From contig NW_026645878.1 of assembly GCF_949987535.1 (NCBI RefSeq), forward strand, positions 1 to 64,000: 64,000 bases of DNA, in the 5' to 3' direction. Numbering within the stretch: the stretch's first letter is position 1; every line of letters starts with the position of its first letter. The notes beneath the pieces were generated by a model that ran no database searches, was not told where the DNA came from, and worked only from the letters and a program-made list of their open reading frames with translations. This DNA comes from Balaenoptera acutorostrata. Its lineage: Eukaryota; Chordata; Mammalia; Artiodactyla; Balaenopteridae. The translations under genes and the position numbers were made by a program. Shown here piece after piece: positions 49,250 through 63,320 of this stretch.

Positions 49250-51008
49250 TGTCCACAGAGCAGCCCTAAACTTTGGGGTGCCTGTGTCTTGCTGATTTTT
49301 AGTTTTCCCAATTTATACGCCCATGAGTGGAAGTGCCCTTTGCTCTCCAAGCTGTGTTTTTTAGATGTTTCAGAACACACCGTACACTTCTCCAGAGTGG
49401 CTGTTGGCAATTTACATCCCACCCATCAGCGTAGCAAGGCTCCCATTTCTCCATGGCCGGTCCTGCATTTCTGGTTTGGACACTTTTTTCCGCATGGCCC
49501 TTTTGCCCGCTGGGAAGCGAGACTTCTTTGGAGCGCTGATTGGCCTTTCCAGGTTGCTTGGTTGGCCAAAAAGGGCGTATGCGTTTTTTCCTGAATATAT
49601 TCAGGAAAAAACGCATACGCCCTTTTTGGCCAAGGGCATCATTGTCCACGTTTTGCCGCTTTTCATGTGCTTTCAAGGCGATTCGAATCTACCTCCTGAA
49701 ATCTGTTTCCTGCAATTCTGCCTTGCTTTCAAAGCCTCTTCATTGCCTTCCCTTAATATATTTGTGGACGAGAGGTATCATTTAAAACTCTGCAGGTTTG
49801 TGAATTGCAGTGCCCCTGAGCTCCATTTTTCAACTCGCTTTTTTGGGAGCTGGCCGCAAAAGCGCAGGATTGCTTCAGGCCCTCTTCTGGTTCTGGGGGG
49901 CAGGCTGAGCTTGTGCTTAATTCTTCTTCCTGATGGGAAAATAGAGTGACCTGTGCCTGTCCCAACACCTAGAGCTAGTCTCTCATTGGTTCCCCCTCTT
50001 CCCGTTCATCCTCAGGACAAATTGCAACCTGTACGGAACAGGAGGTTAAAGGTGCTGATTCTCCAAGGAGGGAGATGGCTAGTAAATCGGCTGGAATGGC
50101 GAACCCGAGCAAAGGAGATGAGAAATGAGGTGCGTTTTAGAAACCTTTCCCGATCACACGGTGTACCATCTTCTGGGTTTCTCATGCCTGTTTTCGACGT
50201 AGGAAGATGCCCTTGAACCTGGAGATTTGGGACCCATGGGATGGGTACCATGCAGTATTACTTGAAAGGGTCTGCGTTGGCTCACCCAACCTCACCGAAC
50301 CTCTCAGCCCCAAGAGTGTCCACCCTTATGTCTCAATCAGCTGTGGGTCTAGATATGGTCAATCCAGGTTGCATCACAGCCCCTGAACGAATTTTGTAAG
50401 AATTTCTCTCTCTTTCACTGCCTTTGTTTCACGGGTTTTGAAAAGTAATTTATTTTTATAATGGGGTTTAGCTGCTTTTCACGGCTGTGTTTATGCCGCT
50501 TTACACCCCCTTGACTCACTTACAGAGAGATATCAATACATAGGGTTGAAGATTCTTACTAGTCAGATATATTCTTGTGCGGTGAATAGGGGGTGTTGAG
50601 TCCAGTTCACTGAAAAAGGAAGAGGTCTTGTCTCTTACATATTGGGTTTATGGAACGGTATCGGAGCTAATTTGAAACCCTTGTTTTATGCATCACCCCA
50701 CCTCACCTTTCCCGTTCAGCAGCCATAGTGTGTTTCCTAAACGTGTGACTCTGTTCTGTTTTGTAATTCAGTTCAAGTGTAGCGGTTATTACATTCCCTC
50801 TCTAAGTGATATCTTATGATAAGTGTCTTTTTCTGTGTGACTTATTTCACTTAGAATCGTCGTACCTAAATCCACTCATCGTGCTGCTACTAGCCTTATG
50901 ACGTGGATTTCATGGCTGAGTGATATTCCATTGTACATGAGGACCACAACTTCTTTATCCATTTTTCGCTTTCCTAGGATACTTAAGGTGTAATGAAGTG
51001 GGGGTTCT
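49250..51008 (+). repeat. Satellite unit 29 (type E, cctttgctc subtype)
   Basis: Head markers gccctttgctc and cttcattgcc are shared with units 30, 32 and 33. Tail markers ggaagaggtc and ggttattac are shared with units 28 and 32. Palindrome 49562-49633 is perfect. Confidence 0.97.
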
Positions 51009-52767
51009 TGTCCACAGAGCAGCCCTAAACTTTGGGGTGCCTGTGTCTTGCTGATTTTTAGTTTTCCCAATTTATACGCCCATGAGTGGAAGTGCCCTTT
51101 GCTCTCCAAGCTGTGTTTTTTAGATGTTTCAGAACACACCGTACACTTCTCCAGAGTGGCTGTTGGCAATTTACATCCCACCCATCAGCGTAGCAAGGCT
51201 CCCATTTCTCCATGGCCGGTCCTGCATTTCTGGTTTGGACACTTTTTTCCGCATGGCCCTTTTGCCCGCTGGGAAGCGAGACTTCTTTGGAGCGCTGATT
51301 GGCCTTTCCAGGTTGCTTGGTTGGCCAAAAAGGGCGTATGCGTTTTTTCCTGAATATATTCAGGAAAAAACGCATACGCCCTTTTTGGCCAAGGGCATCA
51401 TTGTCCACGTTTTGCCGCTTTTCATGTGCTTTCAAGGCGATTCGAATCTACCTCCTGAAATCTGTTTCCTGCAATTCTGCCTTGCTTTCAAAGCCTCTTC
51501 ATTGCCTTCCCTTAATATATTTGTGGACGAGAGGTATCATTTAAAACTCTGCAGGTTTGTGAATTGCAGTGCCCCTGAGCTCCATTTTTCAACTCGCTTT
51601 TTTGGGAGCTGGCCGCAAAAGCGCAGGATTGCTTCAGGCCCTCTTCTGGTTCTGGGGGGCAGGCTGAGCTTGTGCTTAATTCTTCTTCCTGATGGGAAAA
51701 TAGAGTGACCTGTGCCTGTCCCAACACCTAGAGCTAGTCTCTCATTGGTTCCCCCTCTTCCCGTTCATCCTCAGGACAAATTGCAACCTGTACGGAACAG
51801 GAGGTTAAAGGTGCTGATTCTCCAAGGAGGGAGATGGCTAGTAAATCGGCTGGAATGGCGAACCCGAGCAAAGGAGATGAGAAATGAGGTGCGTTTTAGA
51901 AACCTTTCCCGATCACACGGTGTACCATCTTCTGGGTTTCTCATGCCTGTTTTCGACGTAGGAAGATGCCCTTGAACCTGGAGATTTGGGACCCATGGGA
52001 TGGGTACCATGCAGTATTACTTGAAAGGGTCTGCGTTGGCTCACCCAACCTCACCGAACCTCTCAGCCCCAAGAGTGTCCACCCTTATGTCTCAATCAGC
52101 TGTGGGTCTAGATATGGTCAATCCAGGTTGCATCACAGCCCCTGAACGAATTTTGTAAGAATTTCTCTCTCTTTCACTGCCTTTGTTTCACGGGTTTTGA
52201 AAAGTAATTTATTTTTATAATGGGGTTTAGCTGCTTTTCACGGCTGTGTTTATGCCGCTTTACACCCCCTTGACTCACTTACAGAGAGATATCAATACAT
52301 AGGGTTGAAGATTCTTACTAGTCAGATATATTCTTGTGCAGTGAATAGGGGGTGTTGAGTCCAGTTCACTGAAAAAGGAATAGGTCTTGTCTCTTACATA
52401 TTGGGTTTATGGAACGGTATCGGAGCTAATTTGAAACCCTTGTTTTATGCATCACCCCACCTCACCTTTCCCGTTCAGCAGCCATAGTGTGTTTTCTAAA
52501 CGTGTGACTCTGTTCTGTTTTGTAATTCAGTTCAAGTGTAGCGGTTTTTACATTCCCTCTCGAAGTGATATCTTATGATAAGTGTCTTTTTCTGTGTGAC
52601 TTATTTCACTTAGAATCGTCGTACCTAAATCCACTCATCGTGCTGCTACTAGCCTTATGACGTGGATTTCATGGCTGAGTGATATTCCATTGTACATGAG
52701 GACCACAACTTCTTTATCCATTTTTCGCTTTCCTAGGATACTTAAGGTGTAATGAAGTGGGGGTTCT
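51009..52767 (+). repeat. Satellite unit 30 (type E)
   Basis: The head is as in unit 29. The tail differs: a private CpG loss in ttgtgcagtg near 52339, plus ggaatagg, ttttctaaac and tctcgaag. Palindrome 51321-51392 is perfect. Confidence 0.97.
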
Positions 52768-54525
52768 TGTCCACAGAGCAGCCCTAAACTTTGGGGTGCC
52801 TGTGTCTTGCTGATTTTTAGTTTTCCCAATTTATACGCCCAGGAGTGGAAGTGCCCTATGCTCTCCAAGCTGTGTTTTTTAGATGTTTCAGAACACACCG
52901 TACACTTCTCCAGAGTGGCTGTTGGCAATTTACATCCCACCCATCAGCGTAGCAAGGCTCCCATTTCTCCATGGCCGGTCCTGCATTTCTGGTTTGGACA
53001 CTTTTTCCGCATGGCCCTTTTGCCCGCTGGGAAGCGAGACTTCTTTGGAGCGCTGATTGGCCTTTCCAGGTTGCTTGGTTGGCCAAAAAGGGCGTATGCG
53101 TTTTTTCCTGAATATATTCAGGAAAAAACGCATACGCCCTTTTTGGCCAAGGGCATCATTGTCCACGTTTTGCCGCTTTTCATGTGCTTTCAAGGCGATT
53201 CGAATCTACCTCCTGAAATCTGTTTCCTGCAATTCTGCCTTGCTTTCAAAGCCTCTTCGTTGCCTTCCCTTAATATATTTGTGGACGAGAGGTATCATTT
53301 AAAACTCTGCAGGTTTGTGAATTGCAGTGCCCCTGAGCTCCATTTTTCAACTCGCTTTTTTGGGAGCTGGCCGCAAAAGCGCAGGATTGCTTCAGGCCCT
53401 CTTCTCGTTCTGGGGGGCAGGCTGAGCTTGTGCTTAATTCTTCTTCCTGATGGGAAAATAGAGTGACCTGTGCCTGTCCCAACACCTAGAGCTAGTCTCT
53501 CATTGGTTCCCCCTCTTCCCGTTCATCCTCAGGACAAATTGCAACCTGTACGGAACAGGAGGTTAAAGGTGCTGATTCTCCAAGGAGGGAGATGGCTAGT
53601 AAATCGGCTGGAATGGCGAACCCGAGCAAAGGAGATGAGAAATGAGGTGCGTTTTAGAAACCTTTCCCGATCACACGGTGTACCATCTTCTGGGTTTCTC
53701 ATGCCTGTTTTCGACGTAGGAAGATGCCCTTGAACCTGGAGATTTGGGACCCATGGGATGGGTACCATGCAGTATTACTTGAAAGGGTCTGCGTTGGCTC
53801 ACCCAACCTCACCGAACCTCTCAGCCCCAAGAGTGTCCACCCTTATGTCTCAATCAGCTGTAGGTCTAGATATGGTCAATCCAGGTTGCATCACAGCCCC
53901 TGAACGAATTTTGTAAGAATTTCTCTCTCTTTCACTGCCTTTGTTTCACGGGTTTTGAAAAGTAATTTATTTTTATAATGGGGTTTAGCTGCTTTTCACG
54001 GCTGTGTTTATGCCGCTTTACACCCCCTTGACTCACTTACAGAGAGATATCAATACATAGGGTTGAAGATTCTTACTAGTCAGATATATTCTTGTGCGGT
54101 GAATAGGGGGTGTTGAGTCCAGTTCACTGAAAAAGGAATAGGTCTTGTCTCTTACATATTGGGTTTATGGAACGGTATCGGAGCTAATTTGAAACCCTTG
54201 TTTTATGCATCACCCCACCTCACCTTTCCCGTTCAGCAGCCATAGTGTGTTTTCTAAACGTGTGACTCTGTTCTGTTTTGTAATTCAGTTCAAGTGTAGC
54301 GGTTTTTACATTCCCTCTAGAAGTGATATCTTATGATAAGTGTCTTTTTCTGTGTGACTTATTTCACTTAGAATCGTCGTACCTAAATCCACTCATCGTG
54401 CTGCTACTAGCCTTATGACGTGGATTTCATGGCTGAGTGATATTCCATTGTACATGAGGACCACAACTTCTTTATCCATTTTTCGCTTTCCTAGGATACT
54501 TAAGGTGTAATGAAGTGGGGGTTCT
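52768..54525 (+). repeat. Satellite unit 31 (type E, 1,758 bp)
   Basis: One T is lost from a run of six near 53005. cccaggag is shared with units 27 and 28; cttctcgttctg is shared with unit 36 only. The tail has gctgtaggtc and tctagaag, shared with unit 33. The deletion creates a 219-codon ORF that is not a gene. Palindrome 53079-53150 is perfect. Confidence 0.97.
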
Positions 54526-56284
54526 TGTCCACAGAGCAGCCCTAAACTTTGGGGTGCCTGTGTCTTGCTGATTTTTAGTTTTCCCAATTTATACGCCCAT
54601 GAGTGGAAGTGCCCTTTGCTCTCCAAGCTGTGTTTTTTAGATGTTTCAGAACACACCGTACACTTCTCCAGAGTGGCTGTTGGCAATTTACATCCCACCC
54701 ATCAGCGTAGCAAGGCTCCCATTTCTCCATGGCCGGTCCTGCATTTCTGGTTTGGACACTTTTTTCCGCATGGCCCTTTTGCCCGCTGGGAAGCGAGACT
54801 TCTTTGGAGCGCTGATTGGCCTTTCCAGGTTGCTTGGTTGGCCAAAAAGGGCGTATGCGTTTTTTCCTGAATATATTCAGGAAAAAACGCATACGCCCTT
54901 TTTGGCCAAGGGCATCATTGTCCACGTTTTGCCGCTTTTCATGTGCTTTCAAGGCGATTCGAATCTACCTCCTGAAATCTGTTTCCTGCAATTCTGCCTT
55001 GCTTTCAAAGCCTCTTCATTGCCTTCCCTTAATATATTTGTGGACGAGAGGTATCATTTAAAACTCTGCAGGTTTGTGAATTGCAGTGCCCCTGAGCTCC
55101 ATTTTTCAACTCGCTTTTTTGGGAGCTGGCCGCAAAAGCGCAGGATTGCTTCAGGCCCTCTTCTGGTTCTGGGGGGCAGGCTGAGCTTGTGCTTAATTCT
55201 TCTTCCTGATGGGAAAATAGAGTGACCTGTGCCTGTCCCAACACCTAGAGCTAGTCTCTCATTGGTTCCCCCTCTTCCCGTTCATCCTCAGGACAAATTG
55301 CAACCTGTACGGAACAGGAGGTTAAAGGTGCTGATTCTCCAAGGAGGGAGATGGCTAGTAAATCGGCTGGAATGGCGAACCCGAGCAAAGGAGATGAGAA
55401 ATGAGGTGCGTTTTAGAAACCTTTCCCGATCACACGGTGTACCATCTTCTGGGTTTCTCATGCCTGTTTTCGACGTAGGAAGATGCCCTTGAACCTGGAG
55501 ATTTGGGACCCATGGGATGGGTACCATGCAGTATTACTTGAAAGGGTCTGCGTTGGCTCACCCAACCTCACCGAACCTCTCAGCCCCAAGAGTGTCCACC
55601 CTTATGTCTCAATCAGCTGTGGGTCTAGATATGGTCAATCCAGGTTGCATCACAGCCCCTGAACGAATTTTGTAAGAATTTCTCTCTCTTTCACTGCCTT
55701 TGTTTCACGGGTTTTGAAAAGTAATTTATTTTTATAATGGGGTTTAGCTGCTTTTCACGGCTGTGTTTATGCCGCTTTACACCCCCTTGACTCACTTACA
55801 GAGAGATATCAATACATAGGGTTGAAGATTCTTACTAGTCAGATATATTCTTGTGCGGTGAATAGGGGGTGTTGAGTCCAGTTCACTGAAAAAGGAAGAG
55901 GTCTTGTCTCTTACATATTGGGTTTATGGAACGGTATCGGAGCTAATTTGAAACCCTTGTTTTATGCATCACCCCACCTCACCTTTCCCGTTCAGCAGCC
56001 ATAGTGTGTTTCCTAAACGTGTGACTCTGTTCTGTTTTGTAATTCAGTTCAAGTGTAGCGGTTATTACATTCCCTCTCTAAGTGATATCTTATGATAAGT
56101 GTCTTTTTCTGTGTGACTTATTTCACTTAGAATCGTCGTACCTAAATCCACTCATCGTGCTGCTACTAGCCTTATGACGTGGATTTCATGGCTGAGTGAT
56201 ATTCCATTGTACATGAGGACCACAACTTCTTTATCCATTTTTCGCTTTCCTAGGATACTTAAGGTGTAATGAAGTGGGGGTTCT
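54526..56284 (+). repeat. Satellite unit 32 (type E, copy of unit 29)
   Basis: Matches unit 29 at every marker I compared, head and tail, three units away. Palindrome 54838-54909 is perfect. Confidence 0.97.
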
Positions 56285-58043
56285 TGTCCACAGAGCAGCC
56301 CTAAACTTTGGGGTGCCTGTGTCTTGCTGATTTTTAGTTTTCCCAATTTATACGCCCATGAGTGGAAGTGCCCTTTGCTCTCCAAGCTGTGTTTTTTAGA
56401 TGTTTCAGAACACACCGTACACTTCTCCAGAGTGGCTGTTGGCAATTTACATCCCACCCATCAGCGTAGCAAGGCTCCCATTTCTCCATGGCCGGTCCTG
56501 CATTTCTGGTTTGGACACTTTTTTCCGCATGGCCCTTTTGCCCGCTGGGAAGCGAGACTTCTTTGGAGCGCTGATTGGCCTTTCCAGGTTGCTTGGTTGG
56601 CCAAAAAGGGCGTATGCGTTTTTTCCTGAATATATTCAGGAAAAAACGCATACGCCCTTTTTGGCCAAGGGCATCATTGTCCACGTTTTGCCGCTTTTCA
56701 TGTGCTTTCAAGGCGATTCGAATCTACCTCCTGAAATCTGTTTCCTGCAATTCTGCCTTGCTTTCAAAGCCTCTTCATTGCCTTCCCTTAATATATTTGT
56801 GGACGAGAGGTATCATTTAAAACTCTGCAGGTTTGTGAATTGCAGTGCCCCTGAGCTCCATTTTTCAACTCGCTTTTTTGGGAGCTGGCCGCAAAAGCGC
56901 AGGATTGCTTCAGGCCCTCTTCTGGTTCTGGGGGGCAGGCTGAGCTTGTGCTTAATTCTTCTTCCTGATGGGAAAATAGAGTGACCTGTGCCTGTCCCAA
57001 CACCTAGAGCTAGTCTCTCATTGGTTCCCCCTCTTCCCGTTCATCCTCAGGACAAATTGCAACCTGTACGGAACAGGAGGTTAAAGGTGCTGATTCTCCA
57101 AGGAGGGAGATGGCTAGTAAATCGGCTGGAATGGCGAACCCGAGCAAAGGAGATGAGAAATGAGGTGCGTTTTAGAAACCTTTCCCGATCACACGGTGTA
57201 CCATCTTCTGGGTTTCTCATGCCTGTTTTCGACGTAGGAAGATGCCCTTGAACCTGGAGATTTGGGACCCATGGGATGGGTACCATGCAGTATTACTTGA
57301 AAGGGTCTGCGTTGGCTCACCCAACCTCACCGAACCTCTCAGCCCCAAGAGTGTCCACCCTTATGTCTCAATCAGCTGTAGGTCTAGATATGGTCAATCC
57401 AGGTTGCATCACAGCCCCTGAACGAATTTTGTAAGAATTTCTCTCTCTTTCACTGCCTTTGTTTCACGGGTTTTGAAAAGTAATTTATTTTTATAATGGG
57501 GTTTAGCTGCTTTTCACGGCTGTGTTTATGCCGCTTTACACCCCCTTGACTCACTTACAGAGAGATATCAATACATAGGGTTGAAGATTCTTACTAGTCA
57601 GATATATTCTTGTGCGGTGAATAGGGGGTGTTGAGTCCAGTTCACTGAAAAAGGAATAGGTCTTGTCTCTTACATATTGGGTTTATGGAACGGTATCGGA
57701 GCTAATTTGAAACCCTTGTTTTATGCATCACCCCACCTCACCTTTCCCGTTCAGCAGCCATAGTGTGTTTTCTAAACGTGTGACTCTGTTCTGTTTTGTA
57801 ATTCAGTTCAAGTGTAGCGGTTTTTACATTCCCTCTAGAAGTGATATCTTATGATAAGTGTCTTTTTCTGTGTGACTTATTTCACTTAGAATCGTCGTAC
57901 CTAAATCCACTCATCGTGCTGCTACTAGCCTTATGACGTGGATTTCATGGCTGAGTGATATTCCATTGTACATGAGGACCACAACTTCTTTATCCATTTT
58001 TCGCTTTCCTAGGATACTTAAGGTGTAATGAAGTGGGGGTTCT
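56285..58043 (+). repeat. Satellite unit 33 (type E, mosaic of unit 29/30 head and unit 31 tail)
   Basis: The head has gccctttgctc and cttcattgcc, while the tail has gctgtaggtc, ggaatagg and tctagaag. The junction lies between about 56776 and 57379. Palindrome 56597-56668 is perfect. Confidence 0.97.
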
Positions 58044-59802
58044 TGTCCACAGAGCAGCCCTAAACTTTGGGGTGCCTGTGTCTTGCTGATTTTTAGTTTT
58101 CCCAATTTATACGCCCATGAGTGGAAGTGCCCTATGCTCTCCAAGCTGTGTTTTTTAGATGTTTCAGAACACACCGTACACTTCTCCAGAGTGGCTGTTG
58201 GCAATTTACATCCCACCCATCAGCGTAGCAAGGCTCCCATTTCTCCATGGCCGGTCCTGCATTTCTGGTTTGGACACTTTTTTCCGCATGGCCCTTTTGC
58301 CCGCTGGGAAGCGAGACTTCTTTGGAGCGCTGATTGGCCTTTCCAGGTTGCTTGGTTGGCCAAAAAGGGCGTATGCGTTTTTTCCTGAATATATTCAGGA
58401 AAAAACGCATACGCCCTTTTTGGCCAAGGGCATCATTGTCCACGTTTTGCCGCTTTTCATGTGCTTTCAAGGCGATTCGAATCTACCTCCTGAAATCTGT
58501 TTCCTGCAATTCTGCCTTGCTTTCAAAGCCTCTTCGTTGCCTTCCCTTAATATATTTGTGGACGAGAGGTATCATTTAAAACTCTGCAGGTTTGTGAATT
58601 GCAGTGCCCCTGAGCTCCATTTTTCAACTCGCTTTTTTGGGAGCTGGCCGCAAAAGCGCAGGATTGCTTCAGGCCCTCTTCTGGTTCTGGGGGGCAGGCT
58701 GAGCTTGTGCTTAATTCTTCTTCCTGATGGGAAAATAGAGTGACCTGTGCCTGTCCCAACACCTAGAGCTAGTCTCTCATTGGTTCCCCCTCTTCCCGTT
58801 CATACTCAGGACAAATTGCAACCTGTACGGAACAGGAGGTTAAAGGTGCTGATTCTCCAAGGAGGGAGATGGCTAGTAAATCGGCTGGAATGGCGAACCC
58901 GAGCAAAGGAGATGAGAAATGAGGTGCGTTTTAGAAACCTTTCCCGATCACACGGTGTACCAACTTCTGGGTTTCTCATGCCTGTTTTCGACGTAGGAAG
59001 ATGCCCTTGAACCTGGAGATTTGGGACCCATGGGATGGGTACCATGCAGTATTACTTGAAAGGGTCTGCGTTGGCTCACCCAACCTCACCGAACCTCTCA
59101 GCCCCAAGAGTGTCCACCCTTATGTCTCAATCAGCTGTGGGTCTAGATATGGTCAATCCAGGTTGCATCACAGCCCCTGAACGAATTTTGTAAGAATTTC
59201 TCTCTCTTTCACTGTCTTTGTTTCACGGGTTTTGGAAAGTAATTTATTTTTATAATGGGGTTTAGCTGCTTTTCACGGCTGTGTTTATGCCGCTTTACAC
59301 CCCCTTGACTCACTTACAGAGAGATATCAATACATAGGTTTGAAGATTCTTACTAGTCAGATATATTCTTGTGCGGTGAATAGGGGGTGTTGAGTCCAGT
59401 TCACTGAAAAAGGAATAGGTCTTGTCTCTTACATATTGGGTTTATGGAACGTTATCGGAGCTAATTTGAAACCCTTGTTTTATGCATCACCCCACCTCAC
59501 CTTTCCCGTTCAGCAGCCATAGTGTGTTTCCTAAACGTGTGACTCTGTTCTGTTTTGTAATTCAGTTCAAGTGTAGCGGTTTTTACATTCCCTCTCTAAG
59601 TGATATCTTATGATAAGTGTCTTTTTCTGTGTGACTTATTTCACTTAGAATCGTCGTACCTAAATCCACTCATCGTGCTGCTACTAGCCTTATGACGTGG
59701 ATTTCATGGCTGAGTGATATTCCATTGTACATGAGGACCACAACTTCTTTATCCATTTTTCGCTTTCCTAGGATATTTAAGGTGTAATGAAGTGGGGGTT
59801 CT
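58044..59802 (+). repeat. Satellite unit 34 (type E)
   Basis: Shares gttcatactcagg and accaacttctgg with unit 23, eleven units away. The tail has ttttggaaag, shared with unit 35, and a private aacgttatcgg. Palindrome 58356-58427 is perfect. Confidence 0.97.
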
Positions 59803-61561
59803 TGTCAACAGAGCAGCCCTAAACTTTGGGGTGCCTGTGTCTTGCTGATTTTTAGTTTTCCCAATTTATACGCCCATGAGTGGAAGTGCCCTATGCTCTC
59901 CAAGCTGTGTTTTTTAGATGTTTCAGAACACACCGTACACTTCTCCAGAGTGGCTGTTGGCAATTTACATCCCACCCATCAGCGTAGCAAGGCTCCCATT
60001 TCTCCCTGGCCGGTCCTGCATTTCTGGTTTGGACACTTTTTTCCGCATGGCCCTTTTGCCCGCTGGGAAGCGAGACTTCTTTGGAGCGCTGATTGGCCTT
60101 TCCAGGTTGCTTGGTTGGCCAAAAAGGGCGTATGCGTTTTTTCCTGAATATATTCAGGAAAAAACGCATACGCCCTTTTTGGCCAAGGGCATCATTGTCC
60201 ACGTTTTGCCGCTTTTCATGTGCTTTCAAGGCGATTCGAATCTACCTCCTGAAATCTGTTTCCTGCAATTCTGCCTTGCTTTCAAAGCCTCTTCGTTGCC
60301 TTCCCTTAATATATTTGTGGACGAGAGGTATCATTTAAAACTCTGCAGGTTTGTGAATTGCAGTGCCCCTGAGCTCCATTTTTCAACTCGCTTTTTTGGG
60401 AGCTGGCCGCAAAAGCGCAGGATTGCTTCAGGCCCTCTTCTGGTTCTGGGGGGCAGGCTGAGCTTGTGCTTAATTCTTCTTCCTGATGGGAAAATAGAGT
60501 GACCTGTGCCTGTCCCAACACCTAGAGCTAGTCTCTCATTGGTTCCCCCTCTTCCCGTTCATCCTCAGGACAAATTGCAACCTGTACGGAACAGGAGGTT
60601 AAAGGTGCTGATTCTCCAAGGAGGGAGATGGCTAGTAAATCGGCTGGAATGGCGAACCCGAGCAAAGGAGATGAGAAATGAGGTGCGTTTTAGAAACCTT
60701 TCCCGATCACACGGTGTACCAACTTCTGGGTTTCTCATGCCTGTTTTCGACGTAGGAAGATGCCCTTGAACCTGGAGATTTGGGACCCATGGGATGGGTA
60801 CCATGCAGTATTACTTGAAAGGGTCTGCGTTGGCTCACCCAACCTCACCGAACCTCTCAGCCCCAAGAGTGTCCACCCTTATGTCTCAATCAGCTGTGGG
60901 TCTAGATATGGTCAATCCAGGTTGCATCACAGCCCCTGAACGAATTTTGTAAGAATTTCTCTCTCTTTCACTGTCTTTGTTTCACGGGTTTTGGAAAGTA
61001 ATTTATTTTTATAATGGGGTTTAGCTGCTTTTCACGGCTGTGTTTATGCCGCTTTACACCCCCTTGACTCACTTACAGAGAGATATCAATACATAGGTTT
61101 GAAGATTCTTACTAGTCAGATATATTCTTGTGCGGTGAATAGGGGGTGTTGAGTCCAGTTCACTGAAAAAGGAATAGGTCTTGTCTCTTACATATTGGGT
61201 TTATGGAACGGTATCGGAGCTAATTTGAAACCCTTGTTTTATGCATCACCCCACCTCACCTTTCCCGTTCAGCAGCCATAGTGTGTTTCCTAAACGTGTG
61301 ACTCTGTTCTGTTTTGTAATTCAGTTCAAGTGTAGCGGTTTTTACATTCCCTCTCTAAGTGATATCTTATGATAAGTGTCTTTTTCTGTGTGACTTATTT
61401 CACTTAGAATCGTCGTACCTAAATCCACTCATCGTGCTGCTACTAGCCTTATGACGTGGATTTCATGGCTGAGTGATATTCCATTGTACATGAGGACCAC
61501 AACTTCTTTATCCATTTTTCGCTTTCCTAGGATATTTAAGGTGTAATGAAGTGGGGGTTCT
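59803..61561 (+). repeat. Satellite unit 35 (type E)
   Basis: Private tctccctggcc near 60006. It keeps accaacttctgg but not gttcatactc, so the two unit 23/34 markers have been separated here. Palindrome 60115-60186 is perfect. Confidence 0.97.
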
Positions 61562-63320
61562 TGTCAACAGAGCAGCCCTAAACTTTGGGGTGCCTGTGTC
61601 TTGCTGATTTTTAGTTTTCCCAATTTATACGCCCATGAGTGGAAGTGCCCTATGCTCTCCAAGCTGTGTTTTTTAGATGTTTCAGAACACACCGTACACT
61701 TCTCCAGAGTGGCTGTTGGCAATTTACATCCCACCCATCAGCGTAGCAAGGCTCCCATTTCTCCATGGCCGGTCCTGCATTTCTGGTTTGGACACTTTTT
61801 TCCGCATGGCCCTTTTGCCCGCTGGGAAGCGAGACTTCTTTGGAGCGCTGATTGGCCTTTCCAGGTTGCTTGGTTGGCCAAAAAGGGCGTATGCGTTTTT
61901 TCCTGAATATATTCAGGAAAAAACGCATACGCCCTTTTTGGCCAAGGGCATCATTGTCCACGTTTTGCCGCTTTTCATGTGCTTTCAAGGCGATTCGAAT
62001 CTACCTCCTGAAATCTGTTTCCTGCAATTCTGCCTTGCTTTCAAAGCCTCTTCGTTGCCTTCCCTTAATATATTTGTGGACGAGAGGTATCATTTAAAAC
62101 TCTGCAGGTTTGTGAATTGCAGTGCCCCTGAGCTCCATTTTTCAACTCGCTTTTTTGGGAGCTGGCCGCAAAAGCGCAGGATTGCTTCAGGCCCTCTTCT
62201 CGTTCTGGGGGGCAGGCTGAGCTTGTGCTTAATTCTTCTTCCTGATGGGAAAATAGAGTGACCTGTGCCTGTCCCAACACCTAGAGCTAGTCTCTCATTG
62301 GTTCCCCCTCTTCCCGTTCATCCTCAGGACAAATTGCAACCTGTACGGAACAGGAGGTTAAAGGTGCTGATTCTCCAAGGAGGGAGATGGCTAGTAAATC
62401 GGCTGGAATGGCGAACCCGAGCAAAGGAGATGAGAAATGAGGTGCGTTTTAGAAACCTTTCCCGATCACACGGTGTACCATCTTCTGGGTTTCTCATGCC
62501 TGTTTTCGACGTAGGAAGATGCCCTTGAACCTGGAGATTTGGGACCCATGGGATGGGTACCATGCAGTATTACTTGAAAGGGTCTGCGTTGGCTCACCCA
62601 ACCTCACCGAACCTCTCAGCCCCAAGAGTGTCCACCCTTATGTCTCAATCAGCTGTGGGTCTAGATATGGTCAATCCAGGTTGCATCACAGCCCCTGAAC
62701 GAATTTTGTAAGAATTTCTCTCTCTTTCACTGCCTTTGTTTCACGGGTTTTGAAAAGTAATTTATTTTTATAATGGGGTTTAGCTGCTTTTCACGGCTGT
62801 GTTTATGCCGCTTTACACCCCCTTGACTCACTTACAGAGAGATATCAATACATAGGGTTGAAGATTCTTACTAGTCAGATATATTCTTGTGCGGTGAATA
62901 GGGGGTGTTGAGTCCAGTTCACTGAAAAAGGAATAGGTCTTTTCTCTTACATATTGGGTTTATGGAACGGTATCTGAGCTAATTTGAAACCCTTGTTTTA
63001 TGCATCACCCCACCTCACCTTTCCCGTTCAGCAGCCATAGTGTGTTTTCTAAACGTGTGACTCTGTTCTGTTTTGTAATTCAGTTCAAGTGTAGCGGTTT
63101 TTACATTCCCTCTAGAAGTGATATCTTATGATAAGTGTCTTTTTCTGTGTGACTTATTTCACTTAGAATCGTCGTACCTAAATCCACTCATCGTGCTGCT
63201 ACTAGCCTTATGACGTGGATTTCATGGCTGAGTGATATTCCATTGTACATGAGGACCACAACTTCTTTATCCATTTTTCGCTTTCCTAGGATACTTAAGG
63301 TGTAATGAAGTGGGGGTTCT
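61562..63320 (+). repeat. Satellite unit 36 (type E)
   Basis: Shares cttctcgttctg with unit 31. The tail combines tagggttgaag with ggtcttttctc and tctgagc, markers otherwise seen in the type C units. Palindrome 61874-61945 is perfect. Confidence 0.97.

Noticed and set aside
49299..49676. Extended 125-codon minus ORF in units 29, 30, 32 and 33 as a restored L1 protein
   Set aside because: Read-through of one stop (tag to aag) leads into a frame that is not L1's; no catalytic domain is present.
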